Assembly: GCF_027912415.1 (NCBI RefSeq)
Contig: NZ_CP115175.1
Location: 2,108,001 to 2,172,000, forward strand
DNA: 64,000 bases
Reading direction: 5' to 3'
Source: Homoserinibacter sp. YIM 151385
GTDB taxonomy: Bacteria > Actinomycetota > Actinomycetes > Actinomycetales > Microbacteriaceae
Shown here: positions 8,567 through 16,748 of the stretch, one piece after another
Position numbering within the stretch: position 1 is the first letter of the stretch
Layout of the letters: each line of letters opens with the position of its first letter
Program-made: the position numbers and the translations under genes
Notes under the pieces: model-generated
What the model saw: only the letters and a program-made list of their open reading frames with translations
What the model was told of the DNA's origin: nothing
The model's database searches: none

Positions 8567-9308
8567 CCCGCAGTCGATCCCCGCAGGCTGGTACCCCGAC
8601 CCGGAGGTGCCCGGCGGCACGCGCTGGTGGAACGGGATCGCGTGGACGGAGCAGCGCGGCGTCGCGGCCCCGGCGGCGCCCGCGGCCCCGGTCGCGCCGC
8701 AGCAGGGGTACGGGACCCAGCAGGGCTACGGGCAGCAGCAGCCGTACGGCCAGGGCGCCCCGGCCCAGCAGCAGCCCTACGGCATGGTGCCGGGCCGCTC
8801 GCCCTTCGACGCCCCCGCCCCCGCCCCCGCCGGCACGAGCAGCTCGACCTGGAGCATCTGGCTCATCGTGCTCCTGCCGCTCCTCGCGCTCATCCCGCTC
8901 GCGCTGCAGGACTGGGACGCCCTCATCCAGGGAGCCGTCGCCGCCTCCGATCCGTACGACCCCCTGTTCGGCGAGACGACGGCCTTCACCGCCGCCGACC
9001 TCCTCGGCTGGGTCCTCGGCTTCCTCATCTACGGCGCCACCGTCCTCCTCGCCTGGCTCGACTGGCGCACCCTCGCCGCCCGCGGCATCCAGAGCCCCTT
9101 CCACTGGGCCTTCGCATTCATCCCCGTGAGCCTCGTCTACGTCATCGGCCGGTGCGTCGTCGCGAAGCGCCGCGGTGCGCCGGGCTGGGCCCCCATGGCG
9201 GTCGCGATCGCGCGCATGGCGCTCGAGGTCGTCGTCCAGATCGTCATCTTCGCCATCGCCTTCTCGGTCGCGTTCGAGCAGACGATGCCGGGCGGCATCC
9301 CCAGCTGA
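8559..9308 (+). CDS. DUF2510-type membrane protein in the heat-shock operon
   Basis: 249 residues, GTG start overlapping the previous gene by 8 bases. Residues 7-33 form a DUF2510 module: [19 protein letters not shown] and AWTEQ. A Gln/Gly/Tyr/Pro-rich linker (about 46-80, [11 protein letters not shown]) leads to four hydrophobic segments from about residue 93 to the C-terminus. DUF2510 modules are short extramembrane Trp-rich domains common in actinobacterial membrane proteins, function unknown. Shares the operon with hspR upstream and clpB 39 bases downstream. Confidence 0.75.
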   Translation: MSDPQSIPAGWYPDPEVPGGTRWWNGIAWTEQRGVAAPAAPAAPVAPQQGYGTQQGYGQQQPYGQGAPAQQQPYGMVPGRSPFDAPAPAPAGTSSSTWSIWLIVLLPLLALIPLALQDWDALIQGAVAASDPYDPLFGETTAFTAADLLGWVLGFLIYGATVLLAWLDWRTLAARGIQSPFHWAFAFIPVSLVYVIGRCVVAKRRGAPGWAPMAVAIARMALEVVVQIVIFAIAFSVAFEQTMPGGIPS

Positions 9309-9347
9309 CCCGGACGCACCACCATCACCGAACGGACCTCTTCGAAC

Positions 9348-11552
9348 ATGGCCAACATGCAAGGCGCGCCCTCCACGCAGGAGGAGCAGCAGACCGCCCT
9401 CGAGCAGTACGGCGTCAACCTCACGGAGATCGCGAAGAGCGGCAAGCTCGACCCGGTCATCGGCCGCGACGCCGAGATCCGGCGCATCAGCCAGGTGCTC
9501 ACGCGCCGCACCAAGAACAACCCGGTGCTGATCGGCGAGCCCGGCGTCGGCAAGACGGCCGTCGTCGAGGGCCTCGCGCAGCGCATCGTCGCGGGGGATG
9601 TCGCCGACTCCCTCAAGGACAAGCAGCTCGTCTCCCTCGACCTCGCCGCGCTCGTCGCCGGCGCGAAGTTCCGCGGCGAGTTCGAGGAGCGGCTCAAGGC
9701 CGTGCTCAAGGAGATCGACGAGTCCGACGGCCGCGTCATCACCTTCATCGACGAGCTCCACACCCTCATGGGCGCGGGCGGCGGCGAGGGCTCCGTCGCG
9801 GCCGCGAACATGCTGAAGCCCATGCTCGCGCGCGGCGAGCTGCGGCTCATCGGCGCCACCACGCTCAACGAGTACCGGGAGTACATCGAGAAGGACGCCG
9901 CGCTCGAGCGGCGGTTCCAGCAGGTCTACGTCGGCGAGCCGAGCGTCGAGGACACGGTCGCGATCCTCCGCGGCCTCAAGGAGCGTTACGAGGCGCACCA
10001 CAAGGTCGCGATCGCCGACAGCGCGCTCGTCGCCGCAGCCACCCTCTCGAACCGCTACATCTCGGCCCGTCAGCTGCCCGACAAGGCGATCGACCTCATC
10101 GACGAGGCCGCGAGCCGCCTCAAGATGGAGATCGACTCCTCCCCCGTCGAGCTCGACGAGCTCAAGCGCGCGGTCACCCGCCTCGAGATCGAGGAGCTCG
10201 CGCTCAAGAAGGAGAAGGACGAGCGCTCCCGCCAGCGGCTCGCGAAGGTCCGCGAGGAGCTCACCGCGAAGCGCCACCAGCGCGACCGGCTCGACAAGCA
10301 GTGGCAGGCCGAGAAGACCTCCCTGCACAGCGTCGGCGACCTCAAGAGCCGCCTCAACGACGCCCGCATCGAGCTCGACCGCGCGATGCGCGAGCAGGAC
10401 TACCAGAAGGCCTCGAAGCTCAACTACGAGGTCATCCCCTCGATCGAGCAGCGGCTCGCCGAGGCGGAGAAGGTCGAGCAGCTCGGGCCGCGCATGGTCA
10501 GCGAGCAGGTCACCGACGAGGACATCGCGGCCGTCGTCGCCGCGTGGACCGGCATCCCCGTCGACCGCCTCCGCCAGGGCGAGACCGAGAAGCTGCTGCA
10601 GCTCGAGGCCGAGCTCGGCAAGCGGCTCATCGGCCAGAAGGATGCCGTCCGCGCCGTCTCGGAGGCGGTGCGGCGCACGCGGGCCGGCATCAGCGACCCC
10701 GACCGGCCGACCGGCTCGTTCCTGTTCCTCGGCCCCACCGGCGTCGGCAAGACGGAGCTCGCGAAGGCGCTCGCCGAGCAGCTCTTCGACGACGAGAAGG
10801 CGCTGCTGCGCATCGACATGTCGGAGTACGGCGAGAAGTTCTCCGTCTCGCGGCTCGTCGGCGCCCCTCCCGGCTACATCGGCTACGAGCAGGGCGGTCA
10901 GCTCACGGAGGCCGTCCGGCGCCGACCGTACTCGGTCGTGCTCCTCGACGAGGTCGAGAAGGCGCACCCCGAGGTCTTCGACCTCCTCCTCCAGGTGCTC
11001 GACGACGGGCGGCTCACGGACGGGCAGGGGCGGACCGTCGACTTCCGGAACACGATCCTGATCCTCACCTCGAATCTCGGCTCGCAGTTCCTCACCGACC
11101 AGACGCTCGAGTGGGAGGCGAAGCAGGCGGCGGTGCACGAGCTCGTGCAGAAGTCCTTCAAGCCGGAGTTCGTGAACCGCCTCGACGACATCGTCGTCTT
11201 CTCGCCGCTCTCGGAGAACGACCTCGGGCAGATCGTGTCGCTCTACATCGACCGGCTGGAGCGCCGGCTCGTCGACCGGCGCCTGCAGCTCGCGGTCACG
11301 CCCGATGCGCGTGCCTGGCTCGCGGAGCGCGGCTACGACCCGATCTACGGCGCGCGGCCGCTGCGGCGGCTCATGCAGCACGAGATCGACGACCAGCTCG
11401 CGAAGTCGCTCCTCGGCGGCGCCATCCGCGACGGCGACACCGTCAAGGTGGATGTCGCGCTCGGCGTCGACGGCCTCACGGTCACGCGCTTCGACCTGGG
11501 CTCCGCCCCCGCGCCGGACCCGGACGCGGCCTCCCCCTCGAGCCCGGCCTAG
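9348..11552 (+). CDS. clpB: ClpB-type disaggregase lacking the N-terminal domain
   Basis: AAA+ disaggregase, 734 residues against about 860 for full ClpB. The first ATPase domain begins almost at once ([20 protein letters not shown] at 21-40) with Walker A GEPGVGKT at 63-70. The M-domain coiled coil (about 265-400) is present ([20 protein letters not shown]), which marks it as ClpB rather than ClpC. The second domain has Walker A GPTGVGKT at 462-469, [10 protein letters not shown] and an arginine-finger region near NRLDDIVVF. The missing part is the amino-terminal Clp-N repeat domain. No obvious ribosome site precedes the ATG, and no HAIR site lies in the 39-base gap, so it depends on the dnaK operon transcript. 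Works with DnaK/GrpE/DnaJ to dissolve aggregates. Confidence 0.93.
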   Translation: MANMQGAPSTQEEQQTALEQYGVNLTEIAKSGKLDPVIGRDAEIRRISQVLTRRTKNNPVLIGEPGVGKTAVVEGLAQRIVAGDVADSLKDKQLVSLDLAALVAGAKFRGEFEERLKAVLKEIDESDGRVITFIDELHTLMGAGGGEGSVAAANMLKPMLARGELRLIGATTLNEYREYIEKDAALERRFQQVYVGEPSVEDTVAILRGLKERYEAHHKVAIADSALVAAATLSNRYISARQLPDKAIDLIDEAASRLKMEIDSSPVELDELKRAVTRLEIEELALKKEKDERSRQRLAKVREELTAKRHQRDRLDKQWQAEKTSLHSVGDLKSRLNDARIELDRAMREQDYQKASKLNYEVIPSIEQRLAEAEKVEQLGPRMVSEQVTDEDIAAVVAAWTGIPVDRLRQGETEKLLQLEAELGKRLIGQKDAVRAVSEAVRRTRAGISDPDRPTGSFLFLGPTGVGKTELAKALAEQLFDDEKALLRIDMSEYGEKFSVSRLVGAPPGYIGYEQGGQLTEAVRRRPYSVVLLDEVEKAHPEVFDLLLQVLDDGRLTDGQGRTVDFRNTILILTSNLGSQFLTDQTLEWEAKQAAVHELVQKSFKPEFVNRLDDIVVFSPLSENDLGQIVSLYIDRLERRLVDRRLQLAVTPDARAWLAERGYDPIYGARPLRRLMQHEIDDQLAKSLLGGAIRDGDTVKVDVALGVDGLTVTRFDLGSAPAPDPDAASPSSPA

Positions 11553-11579
11553 GCGCGGGCGCGCTCGTGCCGGTCGGGC

Positions 11580-11585
11580 TACGCT
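11580..11585 (+). promoter_or_regulatory. Leaderless -10 box (TACGCT) for the UPF0303 gene
   Basis: TACGCT, then CGCGGC, then ATG at 11592. The same TACGCT-CGCGGC-ATG string occurs before the gene at 46058. Confidence 0.55.
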
Positions 11586-11591
11586 CGCGGC

Positions 11592-12074
11592 ATGGGCGAT
11601 GAGGCGCGGGAGCTGCTGGAGCGGATCGAGGCCGAGGAGCGCGAGCTCGTGCTGCCGCGGTTCGGACTCGACGAGGCGTGGGAGCTCGGCTCGCGGATGC
11701 GGGAGGCCGCGCTCGTCGCGGGGCATCCCGTCGCGATCGGGATCTCGCTCGGCGAGCAGCGCGCGTTCCATGCCGCGCTGCCCGGGTCGAGCGCCGACAA
11801 CGACGGCTGGCTCGAGCGCAAGACGCGCGTCGCACGCCGCTACGGGCGCTCGTCGTACGGGGTCGGCGCCTCCTTCCGAACCGCCGGCAAGCGCTTCGAC
11901 GAGGATGCGCGCCTCGACCCGGCGCACTATGCCGCGCACGGCGGGGTCGTCGCGATCGTCGTCGACGGCGTGGGGCCGGTCGGGACGGTCGGGATCTCGG
12001 GGCTGCCGCAGGCCGAGGATCACGCCTTCGTCGTCGAGCACCTGCGTGCGCTGAAGGCGCGGCTGGCGGGATAG
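11592..12074 (+). CDS. UPF0303 / GlcG-HbpS-fold protein
   Basis: 160 residues, full length for UPF0303 (yeast YBR137W group). Typical features: LVLPRFGLDEAWELGSRM near residue 20-37, PVAIGISLGEQRAFHAALPG (about 46-65), DNDGWLERKTRVARRYGRSSYGVG (in pieces, about 69-92) and a C-terminal GTVGISGLPQAEDHAFVVEHL. Proteins of this fold include heme-binding or heme-degrading members; activity here is not shown by sequence. The start follows a TACGCT box by 6 bases, so the mRNA is probably leaderless. Confidence 0.82.
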   Translation: MGDEARELLERIEAEERELVLPRFGLDEAWELGSRMREAALVAGHPVAIGISLGEQRAFHAALPGSSADNDGWLERKTRVARRYGRSSYGVGASFRTAGKRFDEDARLDPAHYAAHGGVVAIVVDGVGPVGTVGISGLPQAEDHAFVVEHLRALKARLAG

Positions 12075-12085
12075 GGCGGGCCGGC

Positions 12086-12970
12086 TCAGCGCAGGAGCGG
12101 CAGCACCTCGCGGCCGAGGAACTCGACGAGACCCTCGAGGTCGGGCTCGTCGCCCGTCGGCTGGAGCTGCACCGTCGTGACGCCCGCTGCGAGCAGTCCG
12201 CGGACGCCCGCCGCGATCCGCTCGGCCGAGCCGGCCGCCCACGTGGTCTCGTCGGCCTCCGGGTGCCACTTCGCCGCATCCCGAGCCGCGCGCTGCGCGG
12301 CATCGCCCGCGGCCGGGTCGTCCTTCGCGACGACGAGCGCCGCGACGACGGGCAGCTCGCCCCGCTCGGCCGGACGCGCCGACCTCGCGGTCGCGATCGC
12401 CTCCTCGATGACGCGGGTCGGCGCCGCGGCGCCGATCAGCAGGCCGTCGCCGAGCTCGCCGATGAGCGCGAGCGACTTCGGCCCGCCCGCTCCGATCCAC
12501 AGGGGGACCCGCTCGACCGGCGGCCATTCGAGCGCCACGTCGTCGAGCTTCACGTAGCGGCCGTCGGTCGTGACCCGCTCCCCGTCGAGCAGCGCCCGCA
12601 GCGCGGCCGCATGCTCGCGCAGCAGGGTGAGCGGCGAGGCGGCGCGGACGCCCACCTGCCCCATCCACTCCTGCACGCCGTGCCCGATCCCCGGGAGGAA
12701 GCGCCCGGGGAAGGCGCGTGCGAGTGTCGCGATCTCCATCGCGAGCAGCGGCGCCGTGCGCAGCGGCACCGGCAGCAGCGAGATGCCGACCGAGATCCGC
12801 GATGTCGAGGCGAGCGCGATCGCCGCCTGCGCGATGCCGGCCTCGGCGAAGCAGTCCTCCCACACCCAGAGGTCGTCGAAGCCGGCGGATTCGACGGCGC
12901 GGGCGAGCGAGGGAAGCCGCTCGGGCGGGGCGGCGGGGACGAAGGCGAACCCGAGTCGGGGGGAGCTCAT
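12086..12970 (-). CDS. LLM-class (luciferase-like) F420- or flavin-dependent oxidoreductase
   Basis: 294 residues forming a TIM-barrel bacterial-luciferase-like enzyme. Visible features: LGFAFVPAAPPERLPSLARAVESAGFDDLWVWED (in pieces, residues 6-38), the ISVGISLLPVPLRTAPLLAMEIATLA segment (about 60-85) with its non-prolyl cis-type turn, GRFLPGIGHGVQEWM (about 90-104) and PLWIGAGGPKSLALIGELGDG (about 155-175). Actinobacterial proteins of this type mostly use F420; substrate unknown. The ATG at 12970 is chosen because the MSSPRLGF start fits the family. Convergent with the UPF0303 gene, 11 bases apart. Confidence 0.85.
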   Translation of the reverse strand: MSSPRLGFAFVPAAPPERLPSLARAVESAGFDDLWVWEDCFAEAGIAQAAIALASTSRISVGISLLPVPLRTAPLLAMEIATLARAFPGRFLPGIGHGVQEWMGQVGVRAASPLTLLREHAAALRALLDGERVTTDGRYVKLDDVALEWPPVERVPLWIGAGGPKSLALIGELGDGLLIGAAAPTRVIEEAIATARSARPAERGELPVVAALVVAKDDPAAGDAAQRAARDAAKWHPEADETTWAAGSAERIAAGVRGLLAAGVTTVQLQPTGDEPDLEGLVEFLGREVLPLLR

Positions 12971-13081
12971 GGTCCCACGGTGGCACGAGCCGCGGACATC
13001 CGGGCGGGATGCGGCTGACGAAGCGCTCCGAGTCGCGGCCGCCGGGACGCCCGTGTCGTCGAGGCACGGGAGGATGGGCGG

Positions 13082-14341
13082 GTGAGCCTTCCTCCGCCCC
13101 CCGACCCCGGTGCCCGCATCCCCGAGCAGGCGGTCGCGCCGGTGCCCGTCGCGCCCGTGCCGGTCGCGCCGGCGCCGGTCGCGGTCCCGTCGGCCGCGGG
13201 CTACGCGCTCCACCGCCCCGGCGCCGAGAAGCCGCCCGCCGTCCCCGTCGTCGAGCGCGCGCACCACCACTTCCTCCGCACCCCGCGCGGGCGCTGGTGG
13301 AAGAGCCTGCTGCTGCTCCTCGCGGTCGGGGCGGCCTTCCTCGTCATCTCGGTCCTCGCCTCCTTCGCGCTCTTCCTCGACGTCGCGGTCGGGTGGGTCG
13401 ACGAGGCCGACATCACGCTCGACAGCGTCCCCGTGGGCCCGTGGCTGTTCCTCGCGAACAACCTCGCGCTCGCGGCCTTCATCCCCGCGTCGATGCTGCT
13501 GCAGTGGGCGATCACGGGGCAGCGGCCCGGCTGGCTGTCCTCGGTCACGGGACGCTTCCGCTGGGGGTGGCTCCTCCGGTGTCTTGCCGTCGTGGTGCCG
13601 CTCTGGCTGCTCGTCCTCGGGCTCGGCTTCCTGCTGGAGCCGCCAGGTGAGGCCCAGCTCGACGGTCGGGGGCTGTTCCTCTTGATCGCGGTGCTCCTCA
13701 CGACCCCGTTCCAGGCGGCCGGCGAGGAGTACGCGTTCCGCGGGCTCATCCCCCGCGTCGTCGGCTCGTGGATCCCGAACTCCGGCGTCGCCTTCATCGT
13801 CGGCGCGATCCCCGCGAACCTCGTGTTCATGCTCCTCCACGGGGCCGCCGACCTGTGGCTCAACATCTTCTACTTCTCCTTCGGCATGCTCCTCAGCGTC
13901 GTCGTCTGGCGCACCGGCGGGCTCGAGGCGTCCGTCGCCATCCACGTCGTCAACAACCTCGTCGCGCTCCTGCCGATCGCGTTCCTCGGCGGGCTCGAGG
14001 AGTCCTTCCAGCGCGAGGCGGGGGCGGCCGGCCCCGAGGTGCTCATCTCGCTCGCGGGTCTCCTCATCGCGGCCGGACTCATCGTGCTCTGGGCGCGCCT
14101 CGGCAAGGTGCGGCGCCTCGGTGCGCCCGCCGCGGGCTGGGTCCCGGAGGCCGCCCCGGCTCCGGCGGGCGTGTTCGGCTCGCCCGTGCCGATGCCCGCG
14201 TACGGGATGCCGCCCGCGCCCGTGCCGGCGTCCCCGACGGCGCAGCCGCAGCCGGCGATGCCCGCGCCGTCTGCGCCGGCGCCCGCACCGGAGCCCGCCG
14301 AGTCCGCGCCCCGCCACGGCGGCTTCGCGCCGCCGAGCTGA
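13082..14341 (+). CDS. CPBP-family intramembrane metalloprotease
   Basis: 419 residues, GTG start after a GGAGG site. A Pro/Val/Ala-rich cytosolic N-terminus (to about 75) is followed by about eight membrane segments. The catalytic EExxxR motif is AGEEYAFRG with E215-E216 and R220; the second motif FMLLHG (about residue 252) and the third, HVVNN (about 289), supply further zinc-binding residues. The C-terminal 80 residues are Pro/Ala-rich and cytosolic. CPBP (Rce1-type) proteases cleave within or near membranes and include bacteriocin-immunity proteins; the substrate is unknown. Confidence 0.88.
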   Translation: MSLPPPPDPGARIPEQAVAPVPVAPVPVAPAPVAVPSAAGYALHRPGAEKPPAVPVVERAHHHFLRTPRGRWWKSLLLLLAVGAAFLVISVLASFALFLDVAVGWVDEADITLDSVPVGPWLFLANNLALAAFIPASMLLQWAITGQRPGWLSSVTGRFRWGWLLRCLAVVVPLWLLVLGLGFLLEPPGEAQLDGRGLFLLIAVLLTTPFQAAGEEYAFRGLIPRVVGSWIPNSGVAFIVGAIPANLVFMLLHGAADLWLNIFYFSFGMLLSVVVWRTGGLEASVAIHVVNNLVALLPIAFLGGLEESFQREAGAAGPEVLISLAGLLIAAGLIVLWARLGKVRRLGAPAAGWVPEAAPAPAGVFGSPVPMPAYGMPPAPVPASPTAQPQPAMPAPSAPAPAPEPAESAPRHGGFAPPS

Positions 14342-14376
14342 GCCGAGCCGCGCAGCCGCGCAGCCGCGTACGCGCG

Positions 14377-14874
14377 CTACCCGCCGAGCAGGTCCGCGCG
14401 CATCCGCGGCAGGAACTCGAGCGGGATCACGAGCCCGCCCTCGTCGTGCGCCTCGACCTGCAGCATCCGCACGCCCGACTGCGCGAAGGAGGCCGCCCAC
14501 TCGGCGGCCGCGGGCATCGGCACCGCGAGCAGCAGCGACGACTCCTCCTCGGAGAGCCCGGCCGCGCGCGCGGTGTGCACCGCATCCTCGGGCCGGCTGA
14601 AGGCGAGCATGGTCGGCGTCTGCCCGTCCGGGCCCGCGTAGACGACGAGCGGGGCGGGGCTGTCGCTCTCGCCGCGCGCCACGAAGATCCAGTGCGGGAG
14701 GCGGAACACGGCCTCCCAGAACGCCCGGCGATGCTCCGGGGCGGCGCCTTCGTCGCGTGCCGCGGCGAGCAGCGGCGGCAGGACCGCGGCGGCGGCCTCC
14801 TGCTCGGCGACCGAGGCCTCCGCCTCCGCCCGCTGCGCCGGGTCGAGTCCCTCGGACGAGACCTCGCCGCTCAC
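14377..14874 (-). CDS. SseB-like protein coupled to the acyl-CoA ligase
   Basis: 165 residues. GTG start at 14874 overlaps the ligase stop (GTGA), so translational coupling is likely. The central part HWIFVARGESDSPAPLVVYAGPDGQTPTMLAFSRPEDA (in pieces, about 60-97) and GGLVIPLEFLPRMRADLL at the C-terminus resemble SseB-domain proteins, which are widespread in actinobacteria and lack a settled function. The N-terminal 40 residues are Ala/Glu-rich and probably helical. Assignment to SseB is by pattern only. Confidence 0.55.
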   Translation of the reverse strand: MSGEVSSEGLDPAQRAEAEASVAEQEAAAAVLPPLLAAARDEGAAPEHRRAFWEAVFRLPHWIFVARGESDSPAPLVVYAGPDGQTPTMLAFSRPEDAVHTARAAGLSEEESSLLLAVPMPAAAEWAASFAQSGVRMLQVEAHDEGGLVIPLEFLPRMRADLLGG

Positions 14875-16562
14875 GAGACGCCGTCCGCGATGAGCTGCTC
14901 GCGCACCTTCTTGCGCAGCACCTTGCCGATCATCGACTTCGGCAGCTCCTCGACGATCACGACCCGCTTCGGCACCTTGTAGGCGGCGAGCGCGTCGCGC
15001 GCATGGGCGCGCAGCGAGTCCTCGTCGACGCTCGCGCCCGCCGCCGGCACGACCGCCGCGACGACGTGCTCGCCGTCGCGCTCGCTCGGGAGGCCGACCA
15101 CCGCGACGTCGGCGACGCCCGGGAAGCCGCGGAGCGCATCCTCGACCTCGCTCGGCGAGACGTTGAAGCCGCCCGTGATGATGAGCTCCTTGATGCGGTC
15201 GGTGATGCGGATGAAGCCGTCCTCGTCGATCGACACGATGTCGCCCGTGCGGAACCAGCCGTCGACGAACACGGCCGCGGTCTCCTCGGGCTTGCGCCAG
15301 TAGCCCGACATGACCTGGGGTCCGCGCACGACGAGCTCGCCCGACTCGCCGGGCGCCACATCCTTCGTCGGGTCGTCCTGCGACACGACCCGCACCTCGG
15401 TGCTCGGCAGCGGCAGCCCGATGGTGCCCGCACGGCGGTTCTCGTGCACGGGGTTGGCCATGAGCACGGGGCTCGTCTCGCTGAGGCCGTAGCCCTCCAC
15501 GAGGTAGCCGCCGGTCGCCTCCTCCCAGGGCGCGACGACCTTCTCGCTGAGCGGCATGGCGCCCGAGATGGCGATGCGGATGCCGTCGAGCGAGACGCCC
15601 TTCTGCTCCGCCGCCGCCGTGAGGCGCTCGTAGATCGGCGGCACCGCGGGCAGGAAGGTCGGCGGCCGCTTCTTGATGACGGGGAGCACGAGGTCCGGGT
15701 CGAAGCGCGGGAAGAGCACGAGGCGTGCGCCCATGCTCATCGCGAAGGTGAGGCAGAGGGTGAGCCCGTAGGCGTGGAAGAGGGGGAGCACGGCGTACAC
15801 GGTGCAGTCGCCGCGCGTGATCTCCGGCACCCAGGCGCGGGCCTGGGCGGCGTTCGCGACCAGGTTGCGGTGGGTCAGGGTGGCGCCCTTCGGGGAGCCG
15901 GTCGTGCCCGAGGTGTACTGGATGAGGGCGACATCGTCGACGGTGGGGGCGGGGACCGACTTCTTGATCCGCCGGCCGGCGACCGCATCCTCCCAGGGCA
16001 TCGTGTTCCGCACGCGGGTCGTGAGCGCCGCCCGGGATTCGCGGGCGCGCTTCACGGGGAGGCGGAGGGCGAAGCGGGTGCGGGCGGGCATGGCGCGCGT
16101 CATGTCGACCGAGACGATGTGGTCGACGGCGACATCGGCGGGGAAGGCCTGGATCGTCTCGACCGTCTTGTCCCAGGCGATGACGACCTTCGCGCCGTGC
16201 TCCTCGAACTGGTGGCGGAGCTCGCGCGGCGTGTAGAGCGGGTTGTGCTCGATGACGATCGCGCCGAGGCGCAGCACCGCGTAGAAGGCGACGACGTGCT
16301 GCGGGCAGTTCGGCAGGACGATCGCGACGGGGTCGCCCTTGCGGACCCCGAGCTTGCGGAGCGTCTCGGCGGCGCGCTCGATCTGCCCGCCGAGCTCCGC
16401 GTAGGTGGTGGTCGCGCCGAAGAACTCGAGGGCGACGCGCGACCCGAACTCGCGGACCGAGCCGCGGATGAGATCGCCGAGGGTGTCGACGACCTCCTCG
16501 ATCTCCTCCGGGACACCGGGAGCGTAGGAGCGAAGCCAGGGACGGGGCGTCTCGATGGTCAC
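14871..16562 (-). CDS. fadD: Long-chain fatty-acid-CoA ligase
   Basis: 563-residue adenylate-forming enzyme activating fatty acids to acyl-CoA. The P-loop-like motif QYTSGTTGSPKGATLTHRN (about 215-233), GYGLSETSP (about 363-371), GWFRTGDIVSIDEDGF (about 441-456) and the C-terminal catalytic lysine in PKSMIGKVLRKK are all present. GTG start; TAGGCT stands 6 bases upstream, so the mRNA is probably leaderless. Length and motifs fit FadD rather than acetyl-CoA synthetase, which is encoded separately at 19459-21459. Confidence 0.92.
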   Translation of the reverse strand: MTIETPRPWLRSYAPGVPEEIEEVVDTLGDLIRGSVREFGSRVALEFFGATTTYAELGGQIERAAETLRKLGVRKGDPVAIVLPNCPQHVVAFYAVLRLGAIVIEHNPLYTPRELRHQFEEHGAKVVIAWDKTVETIQAFPADVAVDHIVSVDMTRAMPARTRFALRLPVKRARESRAALTTRVRNTMPWEDAVAGRRIKKSVPAPTVDDVALIQYTSGTTGSPKGATLTHRNLVANAAQARAWVPEITRGDCTVYAVLPLFHAYGLTLCLTFAMSMGARLVLFPRFDPDLVLPVIKKRPPTFLPAVPPIYERLTAAAEQKGVSLDGIRIAISGAMPLSEKVVAPWEEATGGYLVEGYGLSETSPVLMANPVHENRRAGTIGLPLPSTEVRVVSQDDPTKDVAPGESGELVVRGPQVMSGYWRKPEETAAVFVDGWFRTGDIVSIDEDGFIRITDRIKELIITGGFNVSPSEVEDALRGFPGVADVAVVGLPSERDGEHVVAAVVPAAGASVDEDSLRAHARDALAAYKVPKRVVIVEELPKSMIGKVLRKKVREQLIADGVS

Positions 16563-16568
16563 GCGGCC

Positions 16569-16574
16569 AGCCTA
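16569..16574 (-). promoter_or_regulatory. Leaderless -10 box (TAGGCT) for fadD
   Basis: Minus strand TAGGCT, 6 bases, then GTG at 16562. Confidence 0.5.
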
Positions 16575-16691
16575 CGGGGCGGAGGCGAGGAGGCATCGGG
16601 ATTCGGGGTCGTGCGGCTCGTCCGTCTGCACCGCTCCGGGGATGGATCGTCGGAGACGCCTTCTCGGATGCGAGGACTTGTCGCGTGCTGC

Positions 16692-16697
16692 TATGCT
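16692..16697 (+). promoter_or_regulatory. Possible -10 box (TATGCT) for the fibronectin-III gene
   Basis: TATGCT about 52 bases before the GTG at 16749, which has a GAGAGGA ribosome site. No good -35 is seen at 17 bases. Confidence 0.35.
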
Positions 16698-16748
16698 CCC
16701 GGCCGCCCAGGCCGACCACGTGCACGAAAACGACCGAGAGGACCAGCC

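Noticed and set aside
8487-13067. 1526-codon minus-strand open frame across clpB and neighbours
   Set aside because: Antisense shadow of several well-supported plus-strand genes; only the short 12086-12970 minus gene, in a different reading, is real.
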